Positions 49,489-57,798 of a DNA stretch of 64,000 nucleotides are shown in pieces. The notes under the pieces were generated by a model that saw nothing but the letters and a program-made list of their open reading frames with translations, did no database searches and had not been told where the DNA came from. This DNA comes from Petrosia ficiformis (lineage: Eukaryota > Porifera > Demospongiae > Haplosclerida > Petrosiidae). The stretch spans positions 1,424,356 to 1,488,355 of the forward strand of contig OX345645.1 of the NCBI GenBank assembly GCA_947044365.1, read 5' to 3'. The first letter of the stretch is position 1; every line of letters begins with the position of its first letter. Position numbers and translations under genes: made by a program.

Positions 49489-52400
49489 ATCATATATATT
49501 CTCTTGTATTACATACAGATTAAACAAAAGGAAGAGATCCACAATGAAGATAAGATATGTTTAAAGAAATATCGGGTAACTATACAATTATATGATAGAA
49601 TTGTGTCTAATGTGTGTCATCATCTTTAGGAGGAGAACACAACACTATTGAATGAGAGAACCGTGATAGAGAAACAGTTAGAAGTACAAGTGGAGAGATT
49701 AGTGGTGAATATTATGCACACACGTATATACTGTAAATGTGTGAATTAATTTGGTGAAACTAAAAGGGGATTTGGGATTCCACAAGCCAAGTAAATGTTC
49801 AATTGTCCAAACTTAATTTATATGTTAAAGAAAATCTCAAGAGGCCGCCTGAAAAAAATCTCATAACATGTACATATATGTAGATTAAAGAAATTATGTT
49901 ACTTCATTGACAGGATCGTGAACTTCGAATAGATGAGCTACAACAGAATATGAAGTATTGCGAAGAGGAGTGTAGTCAAAATCACAATCAGATAGAGGTT
50001 AGTATAATATGATAGTACATGTACATAAAAATAATATATGTTCTATTTATTGACAGGAACTCAGCAATGAATTAGATAGAAAAGATGAGGAACTAGAGCA
50101 AATGAAGAGGAAGGTATGTGTTAAGGTATATGTAGTTGATGATCCAGAAATGTTGTATCATAGGGGCAACCTGGGTTCTTGTTTCTATGGAAACTATTAA
50201 TAAATATTTAATGATTCATTGATAGGTGTACACTTGCAGATGACATGTAGAATTTTAATTACTGTTTTACTTCATTATGTATTGTAGTACAATGTGCCTT
50301 GGATAATTATAACACAATCTTAATGTGAATTTAATATCACAAATCTCTTTCTCAGTTAAGTGAACCCTATCACCTAGAGCAAGCTAACGAAAAAGAATGT
50401 ATTTTATTGAAATCAAAATTAAAAGAAGCACATGCTCAGGTATGTACATGTATGTCTGTGTGTTATGATGTACTCATTACCAATTCTTACAACTATAGAT
50501 TGTACTATTGAAACAAGACCATGATGTCATTGAGAAACGTTTAAAACAAGAATATAAGGTACTCTATAGATACTGGCTGGCTATATGTAATGGGACCAAA
50601 CCAACCCATCCTTCATACCAAGGTACAGTGTACATGTAATTGTTATTGAAGAAGATGGACACTAGCTAGTGATCATGTTACTTAGTAGAGAGTAAAACCA
50701 TCCTATCCTTTCCACCAAGATAACTTTATCCAAGCATTTCTTTAAATTGATATTTTTATTGTGGGTTTGACATTTCCTTAAGATACAGTATATGTCAATA
50801 AAACATCACCCACTGTACAGTAATAGTAATACCTTAGTTCTACTGTCAGTAAGTATGACATTTCCTTAAGATACAGTATATGTCAATAAAACATCACCCA
50901 CCGTACAGTAATAGTAATACCTTAGTTCTACTGTCAGTATAGTATAGTATAGTAATTATGACATTTCCTTAAGATACAGTATATGTCAATAAAACATCAC
51001 CCACCATACAGTAACAGTAAATACCTTAGTTCTATTGTCAGTATAGTATAGTAATTATGACATTTCCTTAAGATATACTACAGTATATGTCAATAAAACA
51101 TCTTCCACCATACAGTAACACTAAATATCTTAGTTCTACTGTCAGTATAGTCTGTCTCACTACTGTGGTGTTCAATAGCAATTACTACTGTTGAACTACT
51201 GTAGTTTGAATATGAAACTACTGAGTATATAATTACTGTACTATAGTATATACTGTAAGTAAGTATATTAAATGTGTAATACATTACAGAAGTGAATTTA
51301 GGGTAGAAGGCACATGTAAAGAATATCCTAATAAAATCCTAACAATACCAGTACACCTATACAAGATTTTATGTTAGGTGTACTGGCATTGTTAGTGTTA
51401 TATCTTACAACATCTTGTATTTACTGTTTAAGAAGTATGTTAGGTGTACTGGCATTGTTAGGATTTTATTAGGATATTCTTTACTTGTGCCTTCTACCCT
51501 AAATTCACTTCTGTAATGTATTACACATTTAATATACTTACTTACAGTATATACTATAGTACAGTAATTATATACTCAGTAGTTTCATATTCAAACTACA
51601 GTAGTTCAACAGTATTTAGTCACGCTGTACGAAATAGCCAACATTTGTGCGTCACCTTAGGCAGAGGTTTTGATAACGTTTTGAAGCATAGGCCAAATGA
51701 GCTCAACAATGGTTAGTGTGTGCACCATTGGGAATACAAATTAACAAAGAGTTAATGCTGTTAGTGACAATATAATTATAATTGACTGTACTATCTGGCC
51801 CAAAGAGAAAACTGTGCAGTGCCAAATAAGAAGCTCTTTGGGCCAATTGTGCACCATATGAGCTTATCAAAAACACTGACTTTAGCCTTAGATTGATGAT
51901 TGTGCAATTGCTGTAGGAATGACCATTTAACACGAGAATGACGAGATATGACATTATAAAAATAATGTATATAGAGAAAAAAAAAACATCCCTATGATTG
52001 CTTTACAAATTTAAGTGTAGACAAAAGTATCCCTATGACTGCTTTGTGGTGTCCAGCATTCAGTAATCATTGCTGACTTTATCATGCCTAAAACACGTCA
52101 GCTTATTATAGTTATTATTTTGATTATCTACTCTCCTGACCTTTCAAAGGACCTTGTAGAACTTTAGGAATATATTTCAGGCAGAATAGCTAGCTACTAG
52201 TTCCAGTTTCTACGTAAGCTACTTAGCAGTCTTAGCTACAGGCAGCTTTCTTACAGCTGGTCGTGTAGAGTAAGAGTTCGAGCGAGCGTTCTTTTACGCG
52301 CCACACCCATTAATTGACCGAGACCCCGGGAATGACGCAACTTCCTTAACTACGTATACAACACATACTTGCGCAAGTGGACACAAGAAAATATATATAT

Positions 52401-55400
52401 AGAGCAATTATAGAGATGGCCCTACGGGCCATAATAATGTTCATTTTTAAAAATATAATATTATACATATAGTTTGATAACATCATTGTTGCAACCTTTA
52501 GGACAAGATGGAGGAGAAAAAGAGACTATTGGAAGAAAAGCTGCAAGTATTAATTGAGAAAGTTGATGTGAGCTTTCTAGTTTATTAAAAATAGATAATT
52601 ATAAAGTATTATTATTAGAAATACGAAGAGGAGATACCCGAACTGAAAGAGCACATTAAGTACCAGGAAATTGATATTTATAAGCATCAAAATCAAATAG
52701 TGGTGAGAGATTAATAAATAGATACTACATTTGTATGTGAGTATGTACATGTATATTATTATTTGCTAGGAACTTGGGGAAGAATTAGATGAGAAAGATG
52801 AAGCACTGGACAAACTGAGAAAGAAAGTATGTTAACTTGTATATTTGGTTTGATAGTAGCATAATTAAACGACACAGTACAAGTGACAAGGATTCGTTTT
52901 GAAGGGAGTGGATGTATAATTACACATCGGGTCTGGAGGCATGCACTCCCAGGATGATTCTGATACAATACAAGGGCGCTGAAGATGTGGTTTTTGGGGG
53001 CCACTTGGTTAGAATTAGTAATATTTCTAGTCTTCTATTGTATCAATTATGCTAATTATTCCAAAAGAGATACTTTTCAAGCATGCGACAGGAAATAATA
53101 TACAATATGAAAGTGACAGGAAGCCTTTTTGATATCAAATGGGAGGAGTTTCCTGCATTAACAGACTTAATTGGCCTAATTATTTCTACTGATTTTAATC
53201 GATGAGCCGATCCTCAGCCTTCACTTTGTAGCTAATAGAAATTGCTTTTGATAATTACCTTAAGACACATGTAGTACATATATAACTGTCTGTGGGCCCG
53301 GTATGAGGTACACCATTATTAATATTCCTTCAAATTATTAATTTATTTATAGTTAAATGAAACTGAGAATGTCAAACCACAAGAAGTTCAGGAAGTAGTA
53401 AAGGTATGATGAGCAATGCAAGTATTAAATGTTCATAAATATCTCAATGTTCATAAATCATAACTTTATTTTGGAATTTCCCACACTATTTTGTATAATT
53501 ATCCTCTTTTTATTTTAATCCATTGCTTCATTATTTACATGTAATATACATGTACATGTACTATAGCATACACTGTACATGTACATGTACTATATATATT
53601 ATACAATGTACATGTAATATACATACACTATACATACACTATACATACACTATACATACACTATACATGTAATATACATTGTACATACACTGTACATGTA
53701 CTATATACACTGTACATGTAATATAATATAATACACAATACATGTACTATACATGTACTATACATGTACTATAAATGTATACAGCTCTTCTGTATGTAAC
53801 TATGTGTATTATATTATGTAGCAATTGGAAGATGAGCTTAAAAAACGTAATAGCTCGATTCAAAGTCTCAAAGAAGAGGTAAGATTTAAATGTATTTTAC
53901 AATTACTACTAAACATGATGATATCAATAGGTGTTTCAGCTTCGTAAGAAGTCGTCAGTCAAACCATCAGTTAGCAATGAAAACCTGGCACAACAGTATG
54001 TTATATAGTAAGTGTTCTGTTATGTGATGTCATTCTTATTTGTAGAGTATACGAATTACGAACTGATAATGAATTACTCAAAAAGAAATTAAGACAGATG
54101 GCAATGATAAATCCAGGTACTCTACTACTCTATATACACTATCTACATGTATGTATTACAATTAGCTATTAAATGTTTAGTGTGTTGGTAGAACTGATCT
54201 CTTTCATCCTTGTAATAATTATAATACTACAATAGATTGTGTATGCGGTAACTTACTGCTAATCACCATGGTAACCAGTCTGGTTACCCTGGTGATTGAA
54301 CCCATAGTAACCTAATATGAGCTTAGTTTCAACTCAATGTACATGTACATGTAGTGTAGGAAAAACTGGGATACATTACTATACATTACTATACATTATA
54401 ATATAAGAAGTGTTTTCATTAATTTTTATCTCTTTTCTTAGTTGGTTATAAACCCTCAGTAGCAGTAGATGGTAGTGGTTTCATTACCGGAATGGCTTAC
54501 CATGAAGCAGCAGCTTCAAATAGACAACTTCGAAAAGAAATAGAACAGCATGAGATTGATTACAAGAAACTCAAAGATGAGTTCATCAGTCTAAGAAAAG
54601 CTCTAGAAGAAGAGAGGTACATGTGTATGTATTCTAGGAACAATAGTAGCCTAATTGACTCTGGAATATCATACTGTATACAGGGTTTCATTTTAGGCAT
54701 TTACTCCCCCTCTTGGAATTAGTCTGTCAATATGCACACTATGATAACCCTGTATATCACCACCTCAAAGTATTTCAAATTCATGTTTGCCCCCCCCCCT
54801 CAACAAATTTAAATTTTCTAAATGAAACCCTGGTATATCGTTATTAGCATGTACAGACAGTTGTCAAGTTTTACCTACAGACAGACGTTCTAGACAAATC
54901 TTATAACTAAATGTATGAATATATCCAATGCAATCCCTGTGATATAACACAGAATAGTCAATCCAGACATGAAGTGAGTTGTAAACCTCTCAAGTTAGCA
55001 CTATCCCGTCCTCATACTTTTTGGGGTTTGACATCCCTACCTCCCAACATCTCAACATCCCTACATAGACTTACCTTCCCACATCCCTACATACACCTTT
55101 ATCCCTATATCCTTACATTCCTACCTACATCCCTACATCCCTACTTACACCTATATACATGTATATCCCTATATCCTTACATCCCTACCTACATCCCTAC
55201 ATCCCTACATCCCCACATACACTTATATCTCTATATCCTTACACCCCTACCTACATCCCTACATCACTACATTCCTACATCACTACATCCCTACATACAC
55301 CTATCTCCTTACCTCCTTACTTCCCTACCGCCCTACCACCGTGCCTCCCCGCCTCCCTGCCCTGCCTCCCTGCCTCCCTACCTCCCTACATCTATCATTT

Positions 55401-57032
55401 TCATAAAAACGTTTATTATTTTGTAATTACTATCACACAGTTGTCTATCACTATTACTTGGAAACGTGTAATCTTTACTATATATATGTAGTACATTCAC
55501 CTACATGTATTACTATTGTCTGGTCCTCATATCATTTCTTGTATCAATGAGACAGTAGTCCCATGATGTACCTTTAGATATTTGTTGGTAATTCAAGAAA
55601 CTAGTTGTCTTGTTAATTAAAAGTGTTACTTGTTCCGTTTTACAGTAAAGAGTTAGGCAGATATAGAGCCGAAAGAAATAAGTTTAGAGTGAAATATGAT
55701 ACATTGAAAAATTTGACAGGAGGTAAAGGAGTATCAGAACTTGTGGGAACTCAAAGTACTGGAGTATCAGATATTATGGGAACTCAAAGAAAAGGTATGT
55801 TTGTTTTATACACATACAGGGTTCATACAGTGTGGTAGGATTAGGCAATATTGAGCAATATTGAGCAATATTGAAAATTAAATTTTGCCTAAAGGTGACT
55901 TGTGATTATTTCAACTACTCGGACTATGATAGCAAAAATAGGTTCACTTTTTTTAAAACAAGTGTATATAGAGAAAAAAAAACATCCCTATGATTGCTTT
56001 ACAAATTTAAGTGAAGATAAAAGTATCCTTATGACTGCTTTGTGGTATCCAGAATTCAGTAATCATGGCTGACTTTATCAAGCATGAAAGACAACAGCTT
56101 ATTATAGTTATTATTTTGATTATCTACTCTCCTGACCTTTCAAAGGACCTTGTAGAACTTTAGGAATATATTTCAGGCAGAATAGCTAGCTATTAGTTCC
56201 AGTTTCTACAGCTTTCTTTCTGCTGGTGTGTAGAGCTTGATCGCGCGTTCTTTTACGCACCACGCCCATTAATTGACTGAGCCCCCGGGAATGATGTAAC
56301 TTCCTTAACTACGTATACAACCCATACTCGCGTAGGTGACACAAACATATATATATATATAAACATACATCGAACCCGTGGGAAAGCAATCATAGGGATG
56401 GCCCTGCGGGCCATAAAAAGACGACAATTTTGATTCTTGTTTACAGAGCATATGGCTTAAAATATTTGTCATTACCTATTAATAATTTAATTGCAGTAAG
56501 GCAATGTTTTGCCATTCCAAATAACATTGGCAGACCAAAATCATGTGAATTATTGCCCAACCGTACAGTTCGGGGTAGCCCCCCAATTTCAGACCAATTA
56601 ATTTCAACATGCAATAATACTTCAGTTACAAGCTTTCCAGGGGCCTAGAAACAACCTCAGCAGGTCTAAATTAAAATTTTAAAAACACTTCCTGTGGGAC
56701 CACAGATAGGCCCAATCCCACTGGTTTCCCTGCATGGTGAGAAGGTTTCTCATTTTGATGAGGTTCATCAAAATGGGATTCCCTGGTATGAACATTGGTC
56801 AAAATGGTGTCGCACACTCACATTCTTGTTTCATCTTGTAGAATCCACTAATGAAGAAAATAAAAAACCTGAAAGTCCCAAAAAAGTTGAAACAAGTCCA
56901 CCCCCCTTCTCTATTCCTGATACTGGGCTTATAAGTTGTGATTGGGAACCATCTATGCTAGATCCTGGTCGCGGGATGTTTCCTTTCAGTAAAGATAATG
57001 CACCAAAACGAGCAGATTGCAAACAACAATAA
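35201..57032 (+). CDS. CENPE: CENP-E-like kinesin-7, kinetochore motor, 47 exons
   Basis: A plus-end motor that links kinetochores to microtubules (family knowledge). The model is 1466 residues; vertebrate CENP-E is about 2700, so the stalk is short. The N-terminal motor domain (about 1-326) shows [14 protein letters not shown]-loop GQTASGKT (78-85), switch [12 protein letters not shown], switch II DLAGSE (223-228) and [19 protein letters not shown]. An acidic, Ser-rich linker (407-627) has three TQT motifs. Coiled coil fills about 628-1340, including a triplicated 91-residue cassette (825-1097). The tail is basic and proline-containing and ends in CKQQ, a CaaX-type farnesylation box like that of vertebrate CENP-E (CKTQ). 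The N-terminal motor order and the CaaX tail favour CENP-E over other kinesins. The start ATG at 35201 is divergent from frataxin. Confidence 0.93.
35262..35320. repeat. (TA)n microsatellite
   Basis: A perfect (TA)n run in CENP-E intron 1, about 15 bp after the donor. Confidence 0.95.
35630..35934. mobile_element. Foldback element with a strong hairpin
   Basis: Left arm ATATCACAGCCACTCGTGCT continuing to TATAAAAACCTCG (from 35838); right arm CAGTTTTTATAAATCTGATA and GCATTCGTGCTGTGATATAA (to 35934). They form an almost perfect hairpin of about 45 bp around CCCTCGGG. Upstream, GGTCAGATATAGCAC is repeated. CENP-E intron 2. Confidence 0.7.
36925..37005 (+). mobile_element. Internally deleted hAT-like MITE
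   Basis: Begins CAGTGTTTTTGATAAGCTCT, jumps to the 3' part (GAGCCAATTGGCCCATGCTT), and breaks off. CENP-E intron 3. Confidence 0.6.
38777..39164 (+). mobile_element. Inverted-repeat DNA element, TAGGGCTGGGA ends
   Basis: TAGGGCTGGGAGTGAAGG at the left end matches the reverse complement of TTTGTCCCAGTCCTA at the right end. Sub-terminal GGTTCAAACCTTTG / CCTTCAAACCTTTGC also recur. Flanks AATTATAC and AATTACAT share 6 of 8 positions, possibly a decayed 8-bp duplication. The 117-codon open frame inside shows no motif. CENP-E intron 5. Confidence 0.55.
39393..39624 (+). mobile_element. hAT-like MITE, copy C
   Basis: CAGTGTTTTTGATAAGC...AAAAACTCTG, with flanking GTCCTGCC and GTCCGTCC (two mismatches). 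CENP-E intron 6. Confidence 0.82.
40475..40610. repeat. ACATGT / GATGTACATCTAC palindromic tract
   Basis: Alternating ACATGTACATGT and CAGATGTACATC strings, self-complementary at several scales. CENP-E intron 7. Confidence 0.85.
40605..40875 (-). repeat. tRNA-derived SINE, plus a truncated second copy
   Basis: On the minus strand: GTCGTGGGTTCGAATCCCAC (B box), the body GAGGCAACTCTCATTTTCAT, a (TTTC)n run and the 3' end CTACATCTCCGATAACATCA. The 3' part repeats at about 40805-40873. Other copies lie at 47425-47535 and 61790-61905. CENP-E intron 7. Confidence 0.75.
41097..41506 (+). mobile_element. GTCACCATACAGTA MITE split by a hAT-like MITE
   Basis: Left end 41097-41115 and the rest from 41346 to 41506 join into one copy of the family once the insert 41116-41345 and one duplicated octamer are removed. 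It ends GTTACTGTATGGTCATG, mutated from GGTGAC. CENP-E intron 7. Confidence 0.82.
41116..41345 (+). mobile_element. hAT-like MITE, copy D (nested)
   Basis: CAGTGTTTGTTGATAAGC to ATCAAAAATTCG, flanked by exact 8-bp copies of CAGTACAG (41108-41115 and 41346-41353). The target is the neighbouring MITE, whose unsplit form reads ACAGTACAGTAATTACTC elsewhere. Confidence 0.9.
42663..42965 (-). mobile_element. Element with TAGGGTTAGGC / CCCAACCCTA ends
   Basis: Terminal TAGGGTTAGGCAATTTAG is inverted relative to ATATCACCCAACCCTA. The interior AAATCATGTGATATGATTAC and GCCTAAAGGCGACTTGTGAT (minus strand) matches the copy at 55838-56565. CENP-E intron 9. Confidence 0.65.
43900..44038. repeat. Tandem repeat, about 54 bp x 2-3
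   Basis: ATTAATACATACATGTATAA...ATTATTATATACATGTAGTA units fill CENP-E intron 13, up to the exon 14 acceptor. Confidence 0.85.
45612..45834 (+). mobile_element. hAT-like MITE, copy E
   Basis: Body GTGTTTTTGATAAGC...CACAAACTCT, flanked by exact octamers AGTATAAT (45604-45611 and 45835-45842). It lies about 30 bp before CENP-E exon 45863-45922. Confidence 0.88.
46835..47010. repeat. (CT)n array of cassette copy 1
   Basis: Impure (CT)n with ACTCT interruptions. The homologous arrays of copies 2 and 3 lie at 48537-48765 and 49441-49486, with very different lengths. Confidence 0.95.
47425..47535 (+). repeat. tRNA-derived SINE copy
   Basis: GTCGTGGGTTCGAATCCCAC, then GAGGCAACTCTCATTTTCAT, a T/C-rich run and CTACATCTCCGATAACATCA. 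Present only in cassette copy 1 of CENP-E. Confidence 0.75.
47536..47960. repeat. Tandem repeat, about 116 bp x 3, with inverted ends
   Basis: Units contain TAGTGGATGGTAACAAGTAT, AACAACATGTTGCCACAAAG and TCACTAGCAACATGTTGC, starting near 47581, 47698 and 47813. The left flank ACCATCCACTAGACC is the inverse of the unit start. A tandemly amplified inverted-repeat element is likely. Confidence 0.85.
50785..51125. repeat. Tandem amplification of a MITE end, about 80-100 bp x 4
   Basis: Four units begin TGACATTTCCTTAAGATACA or TATGTCAATAAAACATCACC and contain TAGTTCTACTGTCAGTA, the inner end of the GTCACCATACAGTA family. CENP-E intron 37. Confidence 0.85.
51190..51607. repeat. Long inverted repeat, arms about 160 bp
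   Basis: Left arm about 51190-51351, right arm about 51443-51607, nearly perfect complements (for example AGGGTAGAAGGCACA against TGTGCCTTCTACCCT). The arms end within the GTCACCATACAGTA-family palindromes. CENP-E intron 37. Confidence 0.88.
51662..51878 (-). mobile_element. hAT-like MITE, copy F (reverse orientation)
   Basis: CAGAGGTTTTGATAACG...ATCAAAAACACTG. Flanks ACCTTAGG and ACTTTAGC match at six of eight positions. CENP-E intron 37. Confidence 0.8.
51960..52435 (+). mobile_element. GCAATCATAGGGA / GGCCCTGCGGGCC element, copy 2
   Basis: Starts GTATATAGAGAAAAA and CATCCCTATGATTGCTTT, and ends ATGGCCCTACGGGCCAT. Copy 3 lies at 55960-56425; a shorter inverted copy 1 lies at about 1047-1290 in PDE8. 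The interior contains GTAGAACTTTAGGAATATAT and CCCATTAATTGACCGAG, GC-richer than the surroundings. CENP-E intron 37. Confidence 0.75.
53530..53800. repeat. TACATGTA / CACTATACATA simple repeats
   Basis: Degenerate ACTATACATACACTATACATG repeats between CENP-E exons 53353-53403 and 53822-53878. Confidence 0.85.
55025..55400. repeat. CCCTACATCCCTACAT tandem repeat
   Basis: Pyrimidine-rich degenerate 9-14 bp units in CENP-E intron 45. The Pro/Tyr/Ser-rich frames are artefacts. Confidence 0.88.
55838..56565. mobile_element. TAGG(G/A)TTAGGC element split by the GGCCCTGCGGGCC element
   Basis: The outer parts (about 55838-55955 and 56428-56565) match the two halves of the copy at 42663-42965: GCCTAAAGGTGACTTGTGAT on the left, GGCAGACCAAAATCATGTGA on the right. 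Between them sits a full GCAATCATAGGGA element (about 55957-56425). CENP-E intron 46. Confidence 0.7.
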
Positions 57033-57798
57033 TCATGAAATGTTCAGAGATACATTGTGTATATATATAATTTTTTTTTCAAGTAGGCTGAAGCCAAATG
57101 GAGCACTACAACTATCATATTGTATTGTATATTTCTGTACCACTGTACTTTTTATTTGTGTATCAATAATAATACTTCCTCCTTGGTGTACTTAATTATA
57201 CTTACTGTTAATATTATTACAAATTTTTTTGGAAGGTCCAATGGGACACTAACACATGACAAACAGCATACATACACTTTCTGAAGATCAGCCTCATGTA
57301 CACTCAACTATCAATTATCAATTTAATAGCTTCTTGTCCAGTTGTCAATTTCAAGTTTGAGTGAACACAAGATCACACGCTCACTTGCTCATCAATGCAT
57401 CTGTGAAAAACCCAACCAGAGTTTTAATTGACTTGAGAATGTCAAATTTATTTTCTAATAATTAATAGCCCTGTATCAATTGTGAATATTAGATTATAAG
57501 AAATGATTGATGAAAATTGCCTACAATGAAAAAAAAAAAAATGTGTAAAGTGTTTATACTCCACACTAAATGCATGGTAGTTGTTTTACATGTATACTGT
57601 GTAGATTAAGGTCCATCGAAAAAATAAGGAAAAAAAAATGGTACAATATTGACTCAAAATATTAAAATAAAAGAACCTAAGGTAGCTGGTAGCTAGCACC
57701 TGCTAACAAGTAATTACAAGTCGGTAAAATGATTAACTATAGGAACAGTTAAGGGAAAAAATACAAGTTTCTAACATCGGTGTGAGAGCTTCTGTTAA
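57033..57798. other. Intergenic, CENP-E / lamin 3' ends
   Basis: Tail-to-tail gap of 766 bp with no gene. Candidate polyadenylation hexamers: AATAAA (+) at 57666-57671 for CENP-E, and AATAAA (-) at 57447-57452 for lamin. If both are used, the 3' UTRs overlap by about 220 bp. Confidence 0.5.

Larger units (their letters stand above)
46785..50115 (+). repeat. CENPE: Three tandem copies of a four-exon CENP-E stalk cassette
   Basis: Copy 1 exons 47089-47145, 47204-47278, 48224-48307, 48361-48417. Copy 2 exons 48798-48854, 48909-48983, 49186-49269, 49323-49379. Copy 3 exons 49519-49575, 49630-49704, 49914-49997, 50057-50113. Each copy is 57+75+84+57 = 273 nt, 91 codons. Introns are duplicated too, including a (CT)n run before the first exon and ATAATTTATATTCTATTTAT before the fourth. 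Copies 2 and 3 are closest (period 721 bp). Copy 1 has about 0.7 kb of extra repeats in its second intron. Confidence 0.95.
35201..57032 (+). other. CENPE: Exon map of the CENP-E gene
   Basis: Exons: 35201-35247, 35385-35461, 36501-36590, 37980-38098, 38653-38706, 39242-39301, 40295-40376, 41562-41689, 42009-42151, 43006-43135, 43193-43240, 43565-43678, 43732-43857, 44039-44701, 44793-44852, 44966-45028, 45113-45169, 45349-45384, 45863-45922, 45984-46043, 46104-46187, 46463-46519, 46558-46671, 47089-47145, 47204-47278, 48224-48307, 48361-48417, 48798-48854, 48909-48983, 49186-49269, 49323-49379, 49519-49575, 49630-49704, 49914-49997, 50057-50113, 50356-50439, 50499-50558, 52502-52567, 52619-52702, 52770-52826, 53353-53403, 53822-53878, 53931-53995, 54046-54116, 54442-54616, 55646-55794, 56842-57032. 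All GT-AG. The 32 exons from 43193 to 53878 are each a multiple of three and begin and end in phase 0. Confidence 0.88.

Noticed and set aside
54911..55491. Pro/Tyr/His-rich frames
   Set aside because: CCCTACAT tandem repeat in a CENP-E intron.
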